Both the position numbers and the translations under genes were made by a program. Below, in pieces: positions 50,280 through 59,414 of a stretch of DNA of 64,000 bases. Every line of letters begins with the position of its first letter. Positions within the stretch are counted from its first letter, which is position 1. The DNA lies in NCBI RefSeq assembly GCF_003014485.1, contig NZ_PYGA01000002.1:372001-436000 (forward strand). Direction: 5' to 3'. Below the pieces are notes generated by a model. That model was not told the DNA's origin. It did no database searches and saw only the letters and a list, made by a program, of their open reading frames with translations. Source of the stretch: Murinocardiopsis flavida. GTDB lineage: Bacteria; Actinomycetota; Actinomycetes; Streptosporangiales; Streptosporangiaceae.

Positions 50280-50618
50280 GTTCGCCTCCGTGGACTCGCG
50301 TTCGGCGCCGTCACAGACGACGACGAGTACCATGCATACAGTATTCGCATGCCTCCCCCAATGGGAACCCCGCACCCAATGCCATTGACGCCGCGGATGC
50401 GTTTTCACGCCCCTGGCGCCCCGGGGTGAAGGGGGTGTCCGGCACGCCCCTGGCGCGCCCGCTTCGCGAGGTACCGCGCGGCGGCAGCCTCTGACTCCAC
50501 CTTCGCGCGGAGCGGCGGCCTGCGACGCCGCGGGGGTGAAGGGCGGCCATGGAACCGAGTGCGATCGCCGATGTTCCGGGAGAGTGCCGGGGCGGTCCGG
50601 TTGGATAGGCTCTTGGCC
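50280..50618. other. Control region between cynS and the aph gene
   Basis: The region holds the divergent promoters. GCATACAGTATTCGCATGC near 50335-50353 is A/T-rich and partly palindromic, about 55 bp upstream of the cynS start. AATGCCATTGA at 50378-50388 resembles the dispersed word seen at 29543 and 47670. I see no gene here. Confidence 0.4.
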
Positions 50619-51437
50619 ATGGTCGATCCGCTGCCCGCTGCCGGTGCGCTTCCGGACGCCGGGCCGCACGGCGGCCGGTGGGAGCCCGTCACCGGCGGCG
50701 AATCCGGGGCGCACGTCTTCCGCTCCGCCGACGGCACCCGCTACGCCAAGTGCGTTCCCGCCGCCGACGCGGCCGACCTCGCCGGTGAACGGGACCGGGT
50801 GGCCTGGCTCGCCGCGCAGGGCGTGCCGGGTGCGCGCGTCCTCGACTGGCACGCCACCGGAGCCGACGCCTGCCTTGTGACCAGTGCTGTTGTGGGTGTC
50901 CCCGCCGATCGGCTGCCCGCCCCGGCGTTGGACACCGCGTGGCCGCGGATCGCGGACGCCGTGCGCCGCCTGCACGACCTGCCCGTCCACGAGTGCCCGT
51001 TCTCGTACGGCCTCGCCGACATGGTCGCCACCGCGCGCGACGTCGTCGCGCGCGGAGCGGTCCACCCGGAGTTCCTGCCGGTCGAGCAGCAGCGGACGCC
51101 GCCGGAGGAGCTGCTCGCCCGCATCGAGCCGCAGGTGCCGCACCGCCTCGCGCAGGAGACCGCCGAATCCGTCGTCGGCCACGGCGACCTCTGCCTGCCC
51201 AACATCATCCTCGACCCGGCGACCCTGGAGGTCGCGGGATTCATCGACCTCGGCCGCCTCGGGCGCGCCGACCCCTACGCCGACCTCGCGCTCCTCTTCG
51301 CCACCGCCAGGGAGGCGTGGGCCGACGACCACCGTGCCGCGGCGGCGGAAGGCGCCTTCGCCGACCTGTACGGCATCGACCTCGACCGGGACCGCGAGCG
51401 GTTCTACCTCCACCTCGACCCGCTCACCTGGGGGTGA
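50619..51437 (+). CDS. APH(3'')-like aminoglycoside phosphotransferase
   Basis: A 272-residue kinase-fold enzyme that follows the streptomycin 3''-phosphotransferase (APH(3'')-I / StrA) pattern along its whole length. Landmarks are PVTGGESGAHVFRSADG near the start, LAGERDRVAWLAAQGVPG, CPFSYGL, FLPVEQQRTP, the catalytic loop VVGHGDLCLPNIILDP, the metal motif IDLGRLGRADPYADLAL, and the end FYLHLDPLTWG. All key residues are present. ATG 50619 fits the family length. Streptomycin resistance is the likely phenotype; no streptomycin gene cluster is visible. Confidence 0.88.
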   Translation: MVDPLPAAGALPDAGPHGGRWEPVTGGESGAHVFRSADGTRYAKCVPAADAADLAGERDRVAWLAAQGVPGARVLDWHATGADACLVTSAVVGVPADRLPAPALDTAWPRIADAVRRLHDLPVHECPFSYGLADMVATARDVVARGAVHPEFLPVEQQRTPPEELLARIEPQVPHRLAQETAESVVGHGDLCLPNIILDPATLEVAGFIDLGRLGRADPYADLALLFATAREAWADDHRAAAAEGAFADLYGIDLDRDRERFYLHLDPLTWG

Positions 51438-51855
51438 GGGTGCCGCGCGGCGCCGGTGCCGCACCGCGGAGCGCAGGGCGCCGGTGCCGCACCGCGGAGC
51501 GCACGGCGCCCCGGCCGTGGTACCGCACCGCCGACCGCACGGCGCCCCGGTGCCGATCGTCCTGCTACCCCGAAGCGGTGCAGCACCGCGACGTGTTCAT
51601 GTGGAGTTCGGTGTTCTCACGGGCACGTGGTGGGGTCCCTCGGGGCCCACGCCGCGGGAGCAGTCCATGCGCGAGCCCTCGCCGGACAGTCCACGCCCAC
51701 GCCGGGGACTGCGGCGCCCCACCCGACCGCCCTCGGAGGCGAGAGCCCCCCGCCCGACGACGCCCGGGAGCCAGAGCGCCCCTGGCCCCCCAGGGCAGCT
51801 GCGGGGCAGGGCGCTCCCGGCACCCCGCCAACCGAGTGCACCGAATTGAAAAGGA
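51438..51855. repeat. Gene-free stretch with tandem 28-bp repeats
   Basis: GGCGCCGGTGCCGCACCGCG-type units of 28 bases occur at 51449-51476 and 51477-51504, almost identical, followed by two looser copies to about 51559. The rest of the gap to 51855 shows no supportable gene. Confidence 0.7.
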
Positions 51856-52161
51856 ATGCGGCGAACGAAGGAGACCGCGGCGGTGCCCGGATGGCGGGCA
51901 GGCGTCAAAGCGCGCCCGCACCTTGGCCAAGCGCTAGAGGCCGGGCTCGGCGCCGGGGAGGTGCGCGCCGTGCTCGACGGCGACGCCTACGGTGCCACCG
52001 TCCGTTCCGGCGAGCGGGACGCCGCCGGGCTCGGCGTCACCGGCGTGCCGTCCCTTGTCATCGGCGGAGGGCCGCCGTTGTCCGCCGTCCAGCCCCCGGA
52101 GGCGCTGACGCGCCTGCTGAAGCGGGCCGTCCGTGCAGAGGGCGCGGTCGGCGGGGCGTGA
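51856..52161 (+). pseudogene. DsbA/FrnE-like oxidoreductase, C-terminal fragment
   Basis: About 100 residues match only the end of FrnE/2-hydroxychromene-carboxylate isomerase-type thioredoxin-fold proteins: GAGEVRAVLDGDAYGATVRS, DAAGLGVTGVPSLVIGG (cis-Pro loop) and QPPEALTRLLKRAV. The CxxC or Ser active site and the helical insert should lie before this, but the frame upstream has no such residues. Probably a deletion remnant. Confidence 0.7.
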
Positions 52162-52278
52162 ACACGTGCGGGCTGCGCGGGCCGCGCGGTCGGGCACGCG
52201 GCGCGGTCCCGGACGTGCGCGGCCGGGCCGTCACTCCGGTGCGCCACCGGGCCGTCACTCCCGTGCGCGGCCGGGCCG

Positions 52279-53118
52279 TCACTCCCGTAAGTCGGCGCCC
52301 GTGTCAACGCCTGTATCGGCGCCGATCCAGGCGCGGACGGTGCGCCAGGACGGGTGGGCGGGGTCGATGATGGCGAAGTGGTCCAGGCCGGGGACCTCGG
52401 CGAAGTCCACGGGGTCGCCTGCTGCGCGGGCCGCCCGCACGTAGGCCCTGCTCTGCTCGACGGGGACCCGCTGGTCGGCGTCGCCGTGCACGACGAGCTG
52501 CGCGACGCCGAATGGGAGCCGGTGCAGCGGGGAGGTGTGCCGGTACAGCTCCGCCGCGGGGTCGGCGCCGAGGAAGTCGGCCACCGCACCCTCCCCCAGC
52601 CCCTGCTCCGCGCTCGCGCGCAGGTCGGTGACCGGGGCGAGGAGGACCGCCCCCGCCGCGTCGATCCCGCTGTCGCGCATCGCGAGGAGGGCGAGCTGCG
52701 CGCCGACGGAATGCCCGATGAGCACGACGCGCCGCCGCCCGGCGGCGCCGCCGGGGTCTGCGGCACGGTTCCCGGCGGGGCCGTCCGCTGCGTCGCCCGT
52801 GGGTCCGGCGACGCTCAGGGCCAGGGCGCGCGCGGCGTCGTCCAGGGTCTGCCGCCAGATGCCGCGCTCGGCGCCGGTGCGCCGGTACTCGATGCCGCAC
52901 ACCGCCCACCCCGCCGCGCCCAGGTCGGCGGCGATGGGGTCCATCAGCCCGGCGCCGTGGATGTCGCGCCACCACCCGCCGTGCACCAGCACCGCCAGCG
53001 GCGCGCCGGAGTGGGCGCCCGGCGTGGCGTGCACGACCTGGCTCGGGTGCGCGCCGTAGCGGAGCACGGTGGACCGGTGTCCGCCGCTGTCGTCGCTGTC
53101 GTCGTCGTGTGCGGTCAC
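52279..53118 (-). CDS. Alpha/beta hydrolase, kynurenine-formamidase-like
   Basis: A 279-residue hydrolase. LAVLVHGGWWRDIHGAG near residue 42 holds the HGGxW oxyanion motif typical of kynurenine formamidases. The nucleophile Ser is in LIGHSVGAQLALLAM, Asp in HGDADQRVP, and His in PGLDHFAIID near the end. It starts GTG at 53118, overlapping the stop of the monooxygenase/reductase gene (GTGA), so it is the last gene of that operon. Formylkynurenine hydrolysis would lead to kynurenine and then anthranilate, which fits the operon. The link is inferred. Confidence 0.82.
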   Translation of the reverse strand: MTAHDDDSDDSGGHRSTVLRYGAHPSQVVHATPGAHSGAPLAVLVHGGWWRDIHGAGLMDPIAADLGAAGWAVCGIEYRRTGAERGIWRQTLDDAARALALSVAGPTGDAADGPAGNRAADPGGAAGRRRVVLIGHSVGAQLALLAMRDSGIDAAGAVLLAPVTDLRASAEQGLGEGAVADFLGADPAAELYRHTSPLHRLPFGVAQLVVHGDADQRVPVEQSRAYVRAARAAGDPVDFAEVPGLDHFAIIDPAHPSWRTVRAWIGADTGVDTGADLRE

Positions 53119-55436
53119 GGCCGCCACCTCCGGTGTGCTGTCCGCCGGTCGTCGCCGCGCACGATGTCGAGCCGGGGGCGCGGATCGTCGGCGCGGCCGG
53201 TCTGCGGCCGGCGACTGCCCGCCCGGTACGGGACCGGCCAGGACGCCCCGGGGCCGCTGTAGCCCTGCTCGGCCGCAGCGTGCAGGGTCCACTGCGGATC
53301 GTAGAGGTGCGGGCGGCCCAGCGCGCAGAGGTCGGCGCGCCCGGCGAGGATCAGCGAGTTGACGTCGTCGTGCGAGGAGATCGCGCCGACCGCGATGACG
53401 GGCACCCCCGCCTCGGCGCGGATCCGGTCGGCGAAGGGGGTCTGGTAGCTGCGCCCGTAGGCGGGGCGCTCGTCCGGGGTGACCTGGCCGGTGGACACGT
53501 CGATCGCGTCGGCGCCCGCCGCTGCGAAGGCGCGCGCGATGCGCACCGCGTCCTCGCCCGTGGTGCCGTCCGCGACCCAGTCGGTGGCCGAGATCCGCAC
53601 GGTCATCGGCCGCTCGGCCGGCCATTCGGCGCGCACCGCGGCGAACACCTCCAGCGGGTAGCGCAGCCGGGCGCCGAGGTCGCCGCCGTAGCGGTCGGTG
53701 CGCAGGTTCGTCACCGGGGAGAGGAAGGACGACAGCAGGTATCCGTGCGCGCAGTGGAGTTCCAGCAAGTCGAATCCTGCGTCGCGGGCGCGGCGGGCGG
53801 CAGCGGCGAACTCCTCGGTGATGGCCGCGAGTTCGGCGGTGTCCAGGGCGTGCGGGACCTGGTTCACGCCCTCCTTGTAGGGCAGCGCCGACGGCGCGAC
53901 GACCGGCCAGTTGCCGTCGGCCAGCGGCTCGTCCATGCCCTCCCACATCAGCCTGGTGGACCCCTTGCGTCCGGAGTGGCCGAGCTGGACGCCGATCGCT
54001 GCCTCGCCGTGCTCGTGTGCGAAGGCGACGATCCGCTGCCACGCGTCGCGCTGCCCGTCGGTGTACAGCCCTGTGCAGCCGGGGGTGATGCGGCCGGTCG
54101 GGCTGACGCACACCATCTCGGTCATGACCAGGGCCGCGCCGCCGAGCGCCTTGGAGCCGAGGTGGACGAGGTGGAAGTCGCCCGGCACGCCGTCCTGGGC
54201 GGAGTACATGTCCATGGCCGAGACGACGACCCGGTTGCGCAGCTCCAGGCCGCGCAGCCGGAACGGGTGGAACATGGGCGGCCGGGGCTCCGCGGGGGCG
54301 CCGCCGGCGTGCCGGGCGAACCAGGCGTCGGCGCGCTCGACGAACTCGGGGTCGCGCAGCCGCAGGTTGTCGTAGGTGACGCGGCGGCTGCGGGTGAGGA
54401 TGTTGAACGCGAACTGCTCGGGCGGCTGGGCGCGGTAGCGGCCGATGTCCTCGAACCATTCCAGGCTGGCCTGCGCGGCCCGCTGCGTGCTGGCGACGAC
54501 GGGGCGGCGCTCCTCCTCATAGGCAGCCAGCGCCGCCGCGACTCCCCCGCCGCTGTCCTCGTGCAGGCAGGCCGCCAGCGCGAGCGCGTCCTCCATGGCC
54601 AGCTTGGTGCCCGACCCGATGGAGAAGTGGGCGGTGTGCGCCGCGTCGCCGAGCAGGACGACGTTGCCGCGGCGCCAGGTGCGGTTGCGCACCGTGGTGA
54701 ACGCGATCCAGCGGGGGTTGTCGGCGATGAGCCGGTGGCCGCCGAGGACGTCGGCGAACAGCTTCTCGCACGCCGCCACGGGGTCGGCGGTGTCGAGCCC
54801 GGCGGCGGACCACACCCGTTCGTGCATCTCGGCGATGAAGGTGCTGCGGGTCGCCGAGTACGGGTAGCCGTGGACCTGCATGACCCCGTGCGGGGTGTCG
54901 ACGATGTGGAACTTGAACGCGTCGAAGACCAGGTCGGTGCCGAACCAGATGTAGGTGCAGTGGCGCCGCTCCAGGTCGGTGCCGAAGTCCGCGGCGTGCG
55001 CGGTCCGGGTGGCGCTGTTGACGCCGTCGGCGGCGACGACCAGGTCGTGGTGGGGCGCCAGCGCGTCCGCCGGGGGTGCCTCGGTGCCGAACCGCAGGTC
55101 GACGCCGAGGTCGCGGCAGCGGTCGTGCAGGATCCGCAGCAGTGTGCGCCGGTCGACGGCGGAGAACCCGTGCCCGCCGGAGGTGACGACCTGCCCGGCG
55201 TAGTGGATGTCGATGTCGTCCCAGCGGGCGAACGCCCGCGACAGCTCCGCGTAGACCTCCGGGTCGGCGTGCTCGATGCCGCCGAGGGTCTCGTCGGAGA
55301 GCACCACCCCGAAGCCGAAAGTGTCGCCGACGGCGTTGCGCTCGTAGACCGTGACCTCGTGCCGCGGGTCGAGCTGCTTCATCAGCGCGGCGAAGTACAG
55401 CCCGCCGGGGCCGCCGCCGATGCAGGCGATGCGCAT
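53115..55436 (-). CDS. 2-aminobenzoyl-CoA monooxygenase/reductase (FAD monooxygenase-OYE fusion)
   Basis: A 773-residue two-domain flavoenzyme. Residues 1-380 are an aromatic hydroxylase: IACIGGGPGGLYFA binds FAD and GDAAHTAHFSIGSGTKLAMEDA is the second FAD motif. Residues 390-740 are an Old Yellow Enzyme domain: FRLRGLELRNRVVVSAMDMYSAQDG, then LGHSGRKGS, LLELHCAHGYLLSSFLSP and NLRTDRYGG. This fusion is specific for CoA thioesters such as 2-aminobenzoyl-CoA (dearomatising hydroxylation and reduction) or salicylyl-CoA. The CoA ligase is 47 bp upstream in the same operon. FMN and NADH use is expected. Confidence 0.93.
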   Translation of the reverse strand: MRIACIGGGPGGLYFAALMKQLDPRHEVTVYERNAVGDTFGFGVVLSDETLGGIEHADPEVYAELSRAFARWDDIDIHYAGQVVTSGGHGFSAVDRRTLLRILHDRCRDLGVDLRFGTEAPPADALAPHHDLVVAADGVNSATRTAHAADFGTDLERRHCTYIWFGTDLVFDAFKFHIVDTPHGVMQVHGYPYSATRSTFIAEMHERVWSAAGLDTADPVAACEKLFADVLGGHRLIADNPRWIAFTTVRNRTWRRGNVVLLGDAAHTAHFSIGSGTKLAMEDALALAACLHEDSGGGVAAALAAYEEERRPVVASTQRAAQASLEWFEDIGRYRAQPPEQFAFNILTRSRRVTYDNLRLRDPEFVERADAWFARHAGGAPAEPRPPMFHPFRLRGLELRNRVVVSAMDMYSAQDGVPGDFHLVHLGSKALGGAALVMTEMVCVSPTGRITPGCTGLYTDGQRDAWQRIVAFAHEHGEAAIGVQLGHSGRKGSTRLMWEGMDEPLADGNWPVVAPSALPYKEGVNQVPHALDTAELAAITEEFAAAARRARDAGFDLLELHCAHGYLLSSFLSPVTNLRTDRYGGDLGARLRYPLEVFAAVRAEWPAERPMTVRISATDWVADGTTGEDAVRIARAFAAAGADAIDVSTGQVTPDERPAYGRSYQTPFADRIRAEAGVPVIAVGAISSHDDVNSLILAGRADLCALGRPHLYDPQWTLHAAAEQGYSGPGASWPVPYRAGSRRPQTGRADDPRPRLDIVRGDDRRTAHRRWRP

Positions 55437-55483
55437 GGCCTGCCGCCCTTCTGCCGATAGCGGTGTCGTGCCGTGCCCGCTGC

Positions 55484-57121
55484 TCACCCGGTCTCGCGCA
55501 GTTTGTACCGCTGCAACTTGCCGGTCTCGGTGCGCGGCAGCGCCGCGAGGAACTCCACGGCGCGGGGGGTCTTGTACGGCGCCACCTCCGCCTTCACGAA
55601 GTCCTTGAGGTGCTGCGCCGTCGCGTCGCTCTGCTCGGTGCCGTCGGTGAGGACGACGAACGCCTTGACGATCTGGCCGCGGTCCTCGTCGGCGACCCCC
55701 ACGACGGCGACCTCCTCGACCTCGGGCGCGCGGGCCAGCACCTCCTCGACCTCCATCGCGGCGATGTTGTACCCGGCGGAAATGATCATGTCGTCGGAGC
55801 GCGAGCGGTACCAGAGGTAGCCGTCGGCGTCGCGGACGTAGGTGTCGCCGGTGATGTTCCAGCCGTGCCGGACGTAGTCGCGCTGGCGGTCGTCGGCGAG
55901 GTAGCGGCAGCCCACCGGCCCGCGCACGGCGAGCAGCCCCGGTTCCCCGTCGGGCATGGGGCTGCCGTCGGCGGCGAGGACGTCGGCGGTGAACCCGGGG
56001 ACGGCGACCCCGGTGGCGCCGGGTCGGATGGCGTCGTCGGCGGCCGAGACGAAGATGTGCAGCATCTCGGTGGCGCCGATGCCGTCGATGATCCGCACAC
56101 CGGTCGCGTCGAACCACGCCCGCCACACCCGCGCGGGCAGATGCTCGCCCGCCGACACGCAGCGGCGCGCCCGCGCCAGGTCGTGGGTCCCCGCGTGGGC
56201 GAGCATCGCCCGGTAGGCGGTGGGAGCGGTGAACACCACGGTCGCGCCGTCGGCGTCGATGGCGCGCGCCAGCCGCTCCGGCCCGGCCTTCTCCAGCAGC
56301 AGGGTCGCCGCCCCGGCCCGCATCGGGAAGATGAGCAGCCCGCCCAGGCCGAAGGTGAACGCGAACGGGGGGCTGCCGGCGAACACGTCGTCCGGCTCGG
56401 GGCGCAGCACGTGCGCCGAGAACGTGTCGGCGATGGCGAGGACGTCGCGGTGGAAGTGCATGCAGCCCTTGGGGCGGCCGGTGGTGCCGGAGGTGAAGGC
56501 GATCAGGGCGACGTCGTCGGCCGCCGTCGCGACGGCGGCGAACGCCCCCGGGCTCGCGGCGGCGCGGTGGACGAGGTCGCCCGGCTCCCCGCCGCCGTAG
56601 CGGGCGATGACGGTGCGGGCGCCGAGGTCGGCCGCTGTCGCGTCGGCGGCGGTCTCCAGGTCGGCCGCCGACCGGACCTCGCATACGGCGTGCGAGACCC
56701 GCGCCGCGCGCAGGATGGTGGCCAGCTCGCCGCTGCGCAGCATGGGCAGCACCGTGACGACCACGCCGCCGGCCTTCAGGATCGCCAGCCAGTACACCGC
56801 CAGCCACGGGGCGTTGGGGCCGCGCAGCAGCACCCGGTTGCCGGGCCGCACCCCGTACTCCTCGACCAGCACGCGCGCCGCGGCGTCGACGCGGCCGCGC
56901 AGCTCGCCGTAGGTCCAGGACTCGTCCTCGCCGCGCACGCACAGGCGGTCGGCGCCGAACCGGGCGATGGTGGCGTCGAGCAGCTCGGCCGCGCAGTTCA
57001 ACCGGTCGGGGTAAGCGAGTTCGGGCAGGTCGAAGCGGATCTTCGGCCACTGCTCGGCGGGTGGGAGGTGGTCGCGGGCGAAGGTGTCCTCGTGTGCTGA
57101 CGGTGACAGGGACTGCTGCAT
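55484..57121 (-). CDS. 2-aminobenzoate (anthranilate)-CoA ligase-like enzyme
   Basis: A 545-residue AMP-forming ligase. The N-terminus DHLPPAEQWPKIRFDLPELA and YPDRLNCAAELLD is typical of aminobenzoate-CoA ligases. The AMP motif is LIAFTSGTTGRPKGCMHFHR near residue 175, the A5 motif IIDGIGATEMLHIF, and GDTYVRDADGYLWYRSRSDDMIISAGYNI the hinge; the catalytic Lys lies in TETGKLQRYKL. It activates the acid for the downstream monooxygenase/reductase. Benzoate or salicylate remain possible substrates. Confidence 0.9.
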   Translation of the reverse strand: MQQSLSPSAHEDTFARDHLPPAEQWPKIRFDLPELAYPDRLNCAAELLDATIARFGADRLCVRGEDESWTYGELRGRVDAAARVLVEEYGVRPGNRVLLRGPNAPWLAVYWLAILKAGGVVVTVLPMLRSGELATILRAARVSHAVCEVRSAADLETAADATAADLGARTVIARYGGGEPGDLVHRAAASPGAFAAVATAADDVALIAFTSGTTGRPKGCMHFHRDVLAIADTFSAHVLRPEPDDVFAGSPPFAFTFGLGGLLIFPMRAGAATLLLEKAGPERLARAIDADGATVVFTAPTAYRAMLAHAGTHDLARARRCVSAGEHLPARVWRAWFDATGVRIIDGIGATEMLHIFVSAADDAIRPGATGVAVPGFTADVLAADGSPMPDGEPGLLAVRGPVGCRYLADDRQRDYVRHGWNITGDTYVRDADGYLWYRSRSDDMIISAGYNIAAMEVEEVLARAPEVEEVAVVGVADEDRGQIVKAFVVLTDGTEQSDATAQHLKDFVKAEVAPYKTPRAVEFLAALPRTETGKLQRYKLRETG

Positions 57122-57163
57122 CGCGGTGCTCCTCGTCCGGGGCGTTGGTCGGTGGTCGCGCGG

Positions 57164-58303
57164 TCAGCGGAGCAGCTCTCTCGCGATGATGCCGAGCTGC
57201 ACTTCGGACGCGCCCTCGTAGATGCGGGTGGCGCGGACGTCGCGGTAGAGGTGTTCGAGCAGGTGGCCGCGTTGCAGTGCCCGCGCGCCGTGGATCTGGA
57301 CCGCGGAGTCGACGACCGACTGCGCGGTCTCGGTGGCGAAGAGCTTCGCCATGGCGGCCTTGGCGGTGACGGAGCGCGGTTCGGCGCCGTCGTCGTATGC
57401 GCTCGCCGCCGACCGGACGAGCAGTCGGGCGGCCTCGATGCGGGTGGCCATGTCGGCGAGGGTGTGGGCGACGGTCTGCTGCTCGGTCAGCGGGCCGCCG
57501 AACGCGTGCCGGGTGCGGGCGTGCTCACGGGCCGCGTCGAGTGCCGCCTGCGCCATGCCCACCGCGAACGCCCCGACACTGGGCCGGAACAGGTCGAGTG
57601 TGCGCATGGCGACGGCGAAGCCGCGGCCGACGTCGCCGAGCAGGTCGGACGCGTCGACCGGGACGCCGTCGAAGTCCAGGGTGCCCAGCGCGTGCGGCGC
57701 CAGCATGTCGAGCGGGGTGCCGGACAGCCCGGGGCGGTCGGCCGGCACCAGGAACGCCGACACGCCGCGCGCGCCCGGTTCGGCACCGGTGCGCGCGAAG
57801 ACCACGGCGAAGTCGGAGTCGGGGGCGTTGGAGATCCAGGTCTTCTGCCCGTTGAGCCGCCACCCGCCGCCGGGGGCGGGGTCGGCGCTGAGCCGCAGCG
57901 CCGCGGCGTCGGACCCCGCATCGGGCTCGCTCAGCGCGAACGCCGCGATGGCGCCGCCCTCGGCGACCGCGGGGACCCAGCGGGCGATCTGCTCCTCGGT
58001 GCCGGATTGCAGGATCGGGTAGGTGCCGAGCCCTTGCAGCGCGAGGGCGGTCTCGGCCTCGGTGCTGACGCGGGCGATCTCCTCGCGCAGCAGGCACAGG
58101 CTCATCGCCGCGGCCTGCCCGGTGGGGCGCCCTTCGACGGCGCCGGGGAACAAGGGGGCGAGCAGCCCGAGGCCGCCGAGCCGGCGCACGAGCGCGCGGT
58201 CGACCCGTCCCGTGGGCGGGGGCGCGGAGCCCAGTTCGCGCTCGGCGGTGGCGCGCACCCACGCCGCGAAGTCACGCTGCCCGGCACTGAGCGAGAAGGC
58301 CAC
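57164..58303 (-). CDS. Acyl-CoA dehydrogenase
   Basis: A 379-residue FAD enzyme that would oxidise the ring-derived acyl-CoA. AAFALSEPDAGSDAAALR and WRLNGQKTWISNAPDSDFAVV are the two flavin motifs, and YRDVRATRIYEGASEVQLGIIARELL ends it. The active-site Glu is in the YEGASE stretch. The GTG at 58303 follows GAGAGGGGGTGG; a TTG 19 codons upstream coincides with the -35 box and is rejected. First gene of the operon, 42 bp before the ligase. No hydratase or thiolase is linked. Confidence 0.92.
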   Translation of the reverse strand: MAFSLSAGQRDFAAWVRATAERELGSAPPPTGRVDRALVRRLGGLGLLAPLFPGAVEGRPTGQAAAMSLCLLREEIARVSTEAETALALQGLGTYPILQSGTEEQIARWVPAVAEGGAIAAFALSEPDAGSDAAALRLSADPAPGGGWRLNGQKTWISNAPDSDFAVVFARTGAEPGARGVSAFLVPADRPGLSGTPLDMLAPHALGTLDFDGVPVDASDLLGDVGRGFAVAMRTLDLFRPSVGAFAVGMAQAALDAAREHARTRHAFGGPLTEQQTVAHTLADMATRIEAARLLVRSAASAYDDGAEPRSVTAKAAMAKLFATETAQSVVDSAVQIHGARALQRGHLLEHLYRDVRATRIYEGASEVQLGIIARELLR

Positions 58304-58319
58304 CGCCGACCACCCCCTC

Positions 58320-58360
58320 TCGGATGCCTCCGAATATACAGAGTTGGTGACGACCGTCAA
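58320..58360 (-). promoter_or_regulatory. Promoter and operator of the anthranilate operon
   Basis: On the minus strand TTGACG (58360-58355) and TATATT (58338-58333), 16 bases apart, make a near-consensus housekeeping promoter. TCGGATGCCTCCGA (58320-58333), palindromic TCGGA/TCCGA, overlaps the start-point side and may be a repressor site. The regulator is not next to it. Confidence 0.7.
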
Positions 58361-58649
58361 GACTCCGATACTCGCGGCGCGTATCTGCCATGCATCTGCC
58401 AGTGGCGCGCATCTGCCATCAGGGCACGGAGCCGTGGGCCCCGGAGCTGTGGACCCCGGAGCCGCCGCGCCGTGGGCCGGAGCCGCCGCGGCCGAAGCGC
58501 ACAGGGGCGACGGTCACCGGTCCCCGCCTGGGCACCCTCGGCACCCCGGGGCCGATGAGTTTCGCGATCGCGATCAGTCAGCAGGCGCGGAGACACGACA
58601 GCAAGTGGAGACACCACAGCAAGAAGACCGGAGCCCGGAGGTATCACCC

Positions 58650-59201
58650 ATGCGCGACCTGGTGATCACGCAGAACGTCACCCTCGATGGAGCCGTGGAG
58701 ATGCTCGACGACTGGTTCGACCCACTCGCGGAGGACAAGGAGCTGACCGAGGAGATGAACCGGCAGGACGAGCACTGCGATGCCGTGCTCTTCGGCCGAC
58801 GGACCTTCACCGACATGCGCGGGTTCTGGCCGCAGCAGACCGCCGACACCACCGGTGTCACCGAGTACCTCAACCGGACCCGGAAGTACGTCTTCAGCTC
58901 GACGCTCGTCGACCCGGAGTGGCAGCACACGACGATCCTGTCCGGCGACCCGGTCGCAGAGGTACGCCGGCTCAAGGAGCAGCCGGGCAGGACCATCGCG
59001 CTGACCGGCAGTATCACGCTGGCGTACCCGCTGATCGAGGCGGGACTGGTCGACGAGTACCGGATGTTCACGTACCCGGTCGTCCAGGGCCGCGGCCGCC
59101 GCTTCTATCCCGACGGCTACACCGTTCCACGGCTGCGGCTGCTAAGGGCCGCGTCATTCGCGTCCGGCGTGACGTACACGGCGTACGCCCCCGTGGTCTG
59201 A
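58650..59201 (+). CDS. Dihydrofolate reductase-family (RibD C-terminal-like) protein
   Basis: A 183-residue protein of the RibD_C/DHFR-like fold: LVITQNVTLDGAVEMLDDWF at the start, VLFGRRTFTDMRGFWP near residue 48, TIALTGSITLAYPLIEAGLVDEYRMFTYPVVQGRGRRFY near 120-160. These actinomycete proteins bind NADPH; most have no proven substrate. GGAGG is eight bases before the ATG. The 290-bp upstream gap contains three ATCTGCCA words near 58383-58420. Confidence 0.9.
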   Translation: MRDLVITQNVTLDGAVEMLDDWFDPLAEDKELTEEMNRQDEHCDAVLFGRRTFTDMRGFWPQQTADTTGVTEYLNRTRKYVFSSTLVDPEWQHTTILSGDPVAEVRRLKEQPGRTIALTGSITLAYPLIEAGLVDEYRMFTYPVVQGRGRRFYPDGYTVPRLRLLRAASFASGVTYTAYAPVV

Positions 59202-59414
59202 GCCGGCGGGGCCGGCGGCGCGCGGCGGCATCGCGGCGACACCGCGGCCGCGATCCCGGAGCCCGCTCCGCACTGCCGGGCGACCGCACGGCGGGCAGTG
59301 CCCGCTCCGCGGCCCGGAGATCCGCGCAACGAACGGCATCCCGTGCGCGATACCGCTCCCGGTTGAGTACCCGTACTCATGCCGTCGGCCGGGGCCGGGC
59401 GGTGCAATGGGGGT

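Noticed and set aside
35741-55403. Possible self-targeting: spacer 7 of array 2 shares AAGTACAGCCCGC with 55393-55405
   Set aside because: Only 13 bases match, and they fall at the end of the spacer away from the expected seed given minus-strand reading. Chance is likely.
51860-58649. Minus- and plus-strand long frames (up to 783 and 1,311 codons) over the anthranilate operon
   Set aside because: The 1,311-codon frame is two real genes joined through an unrelated frame of the ligase; the plus frames are antisense shadows.
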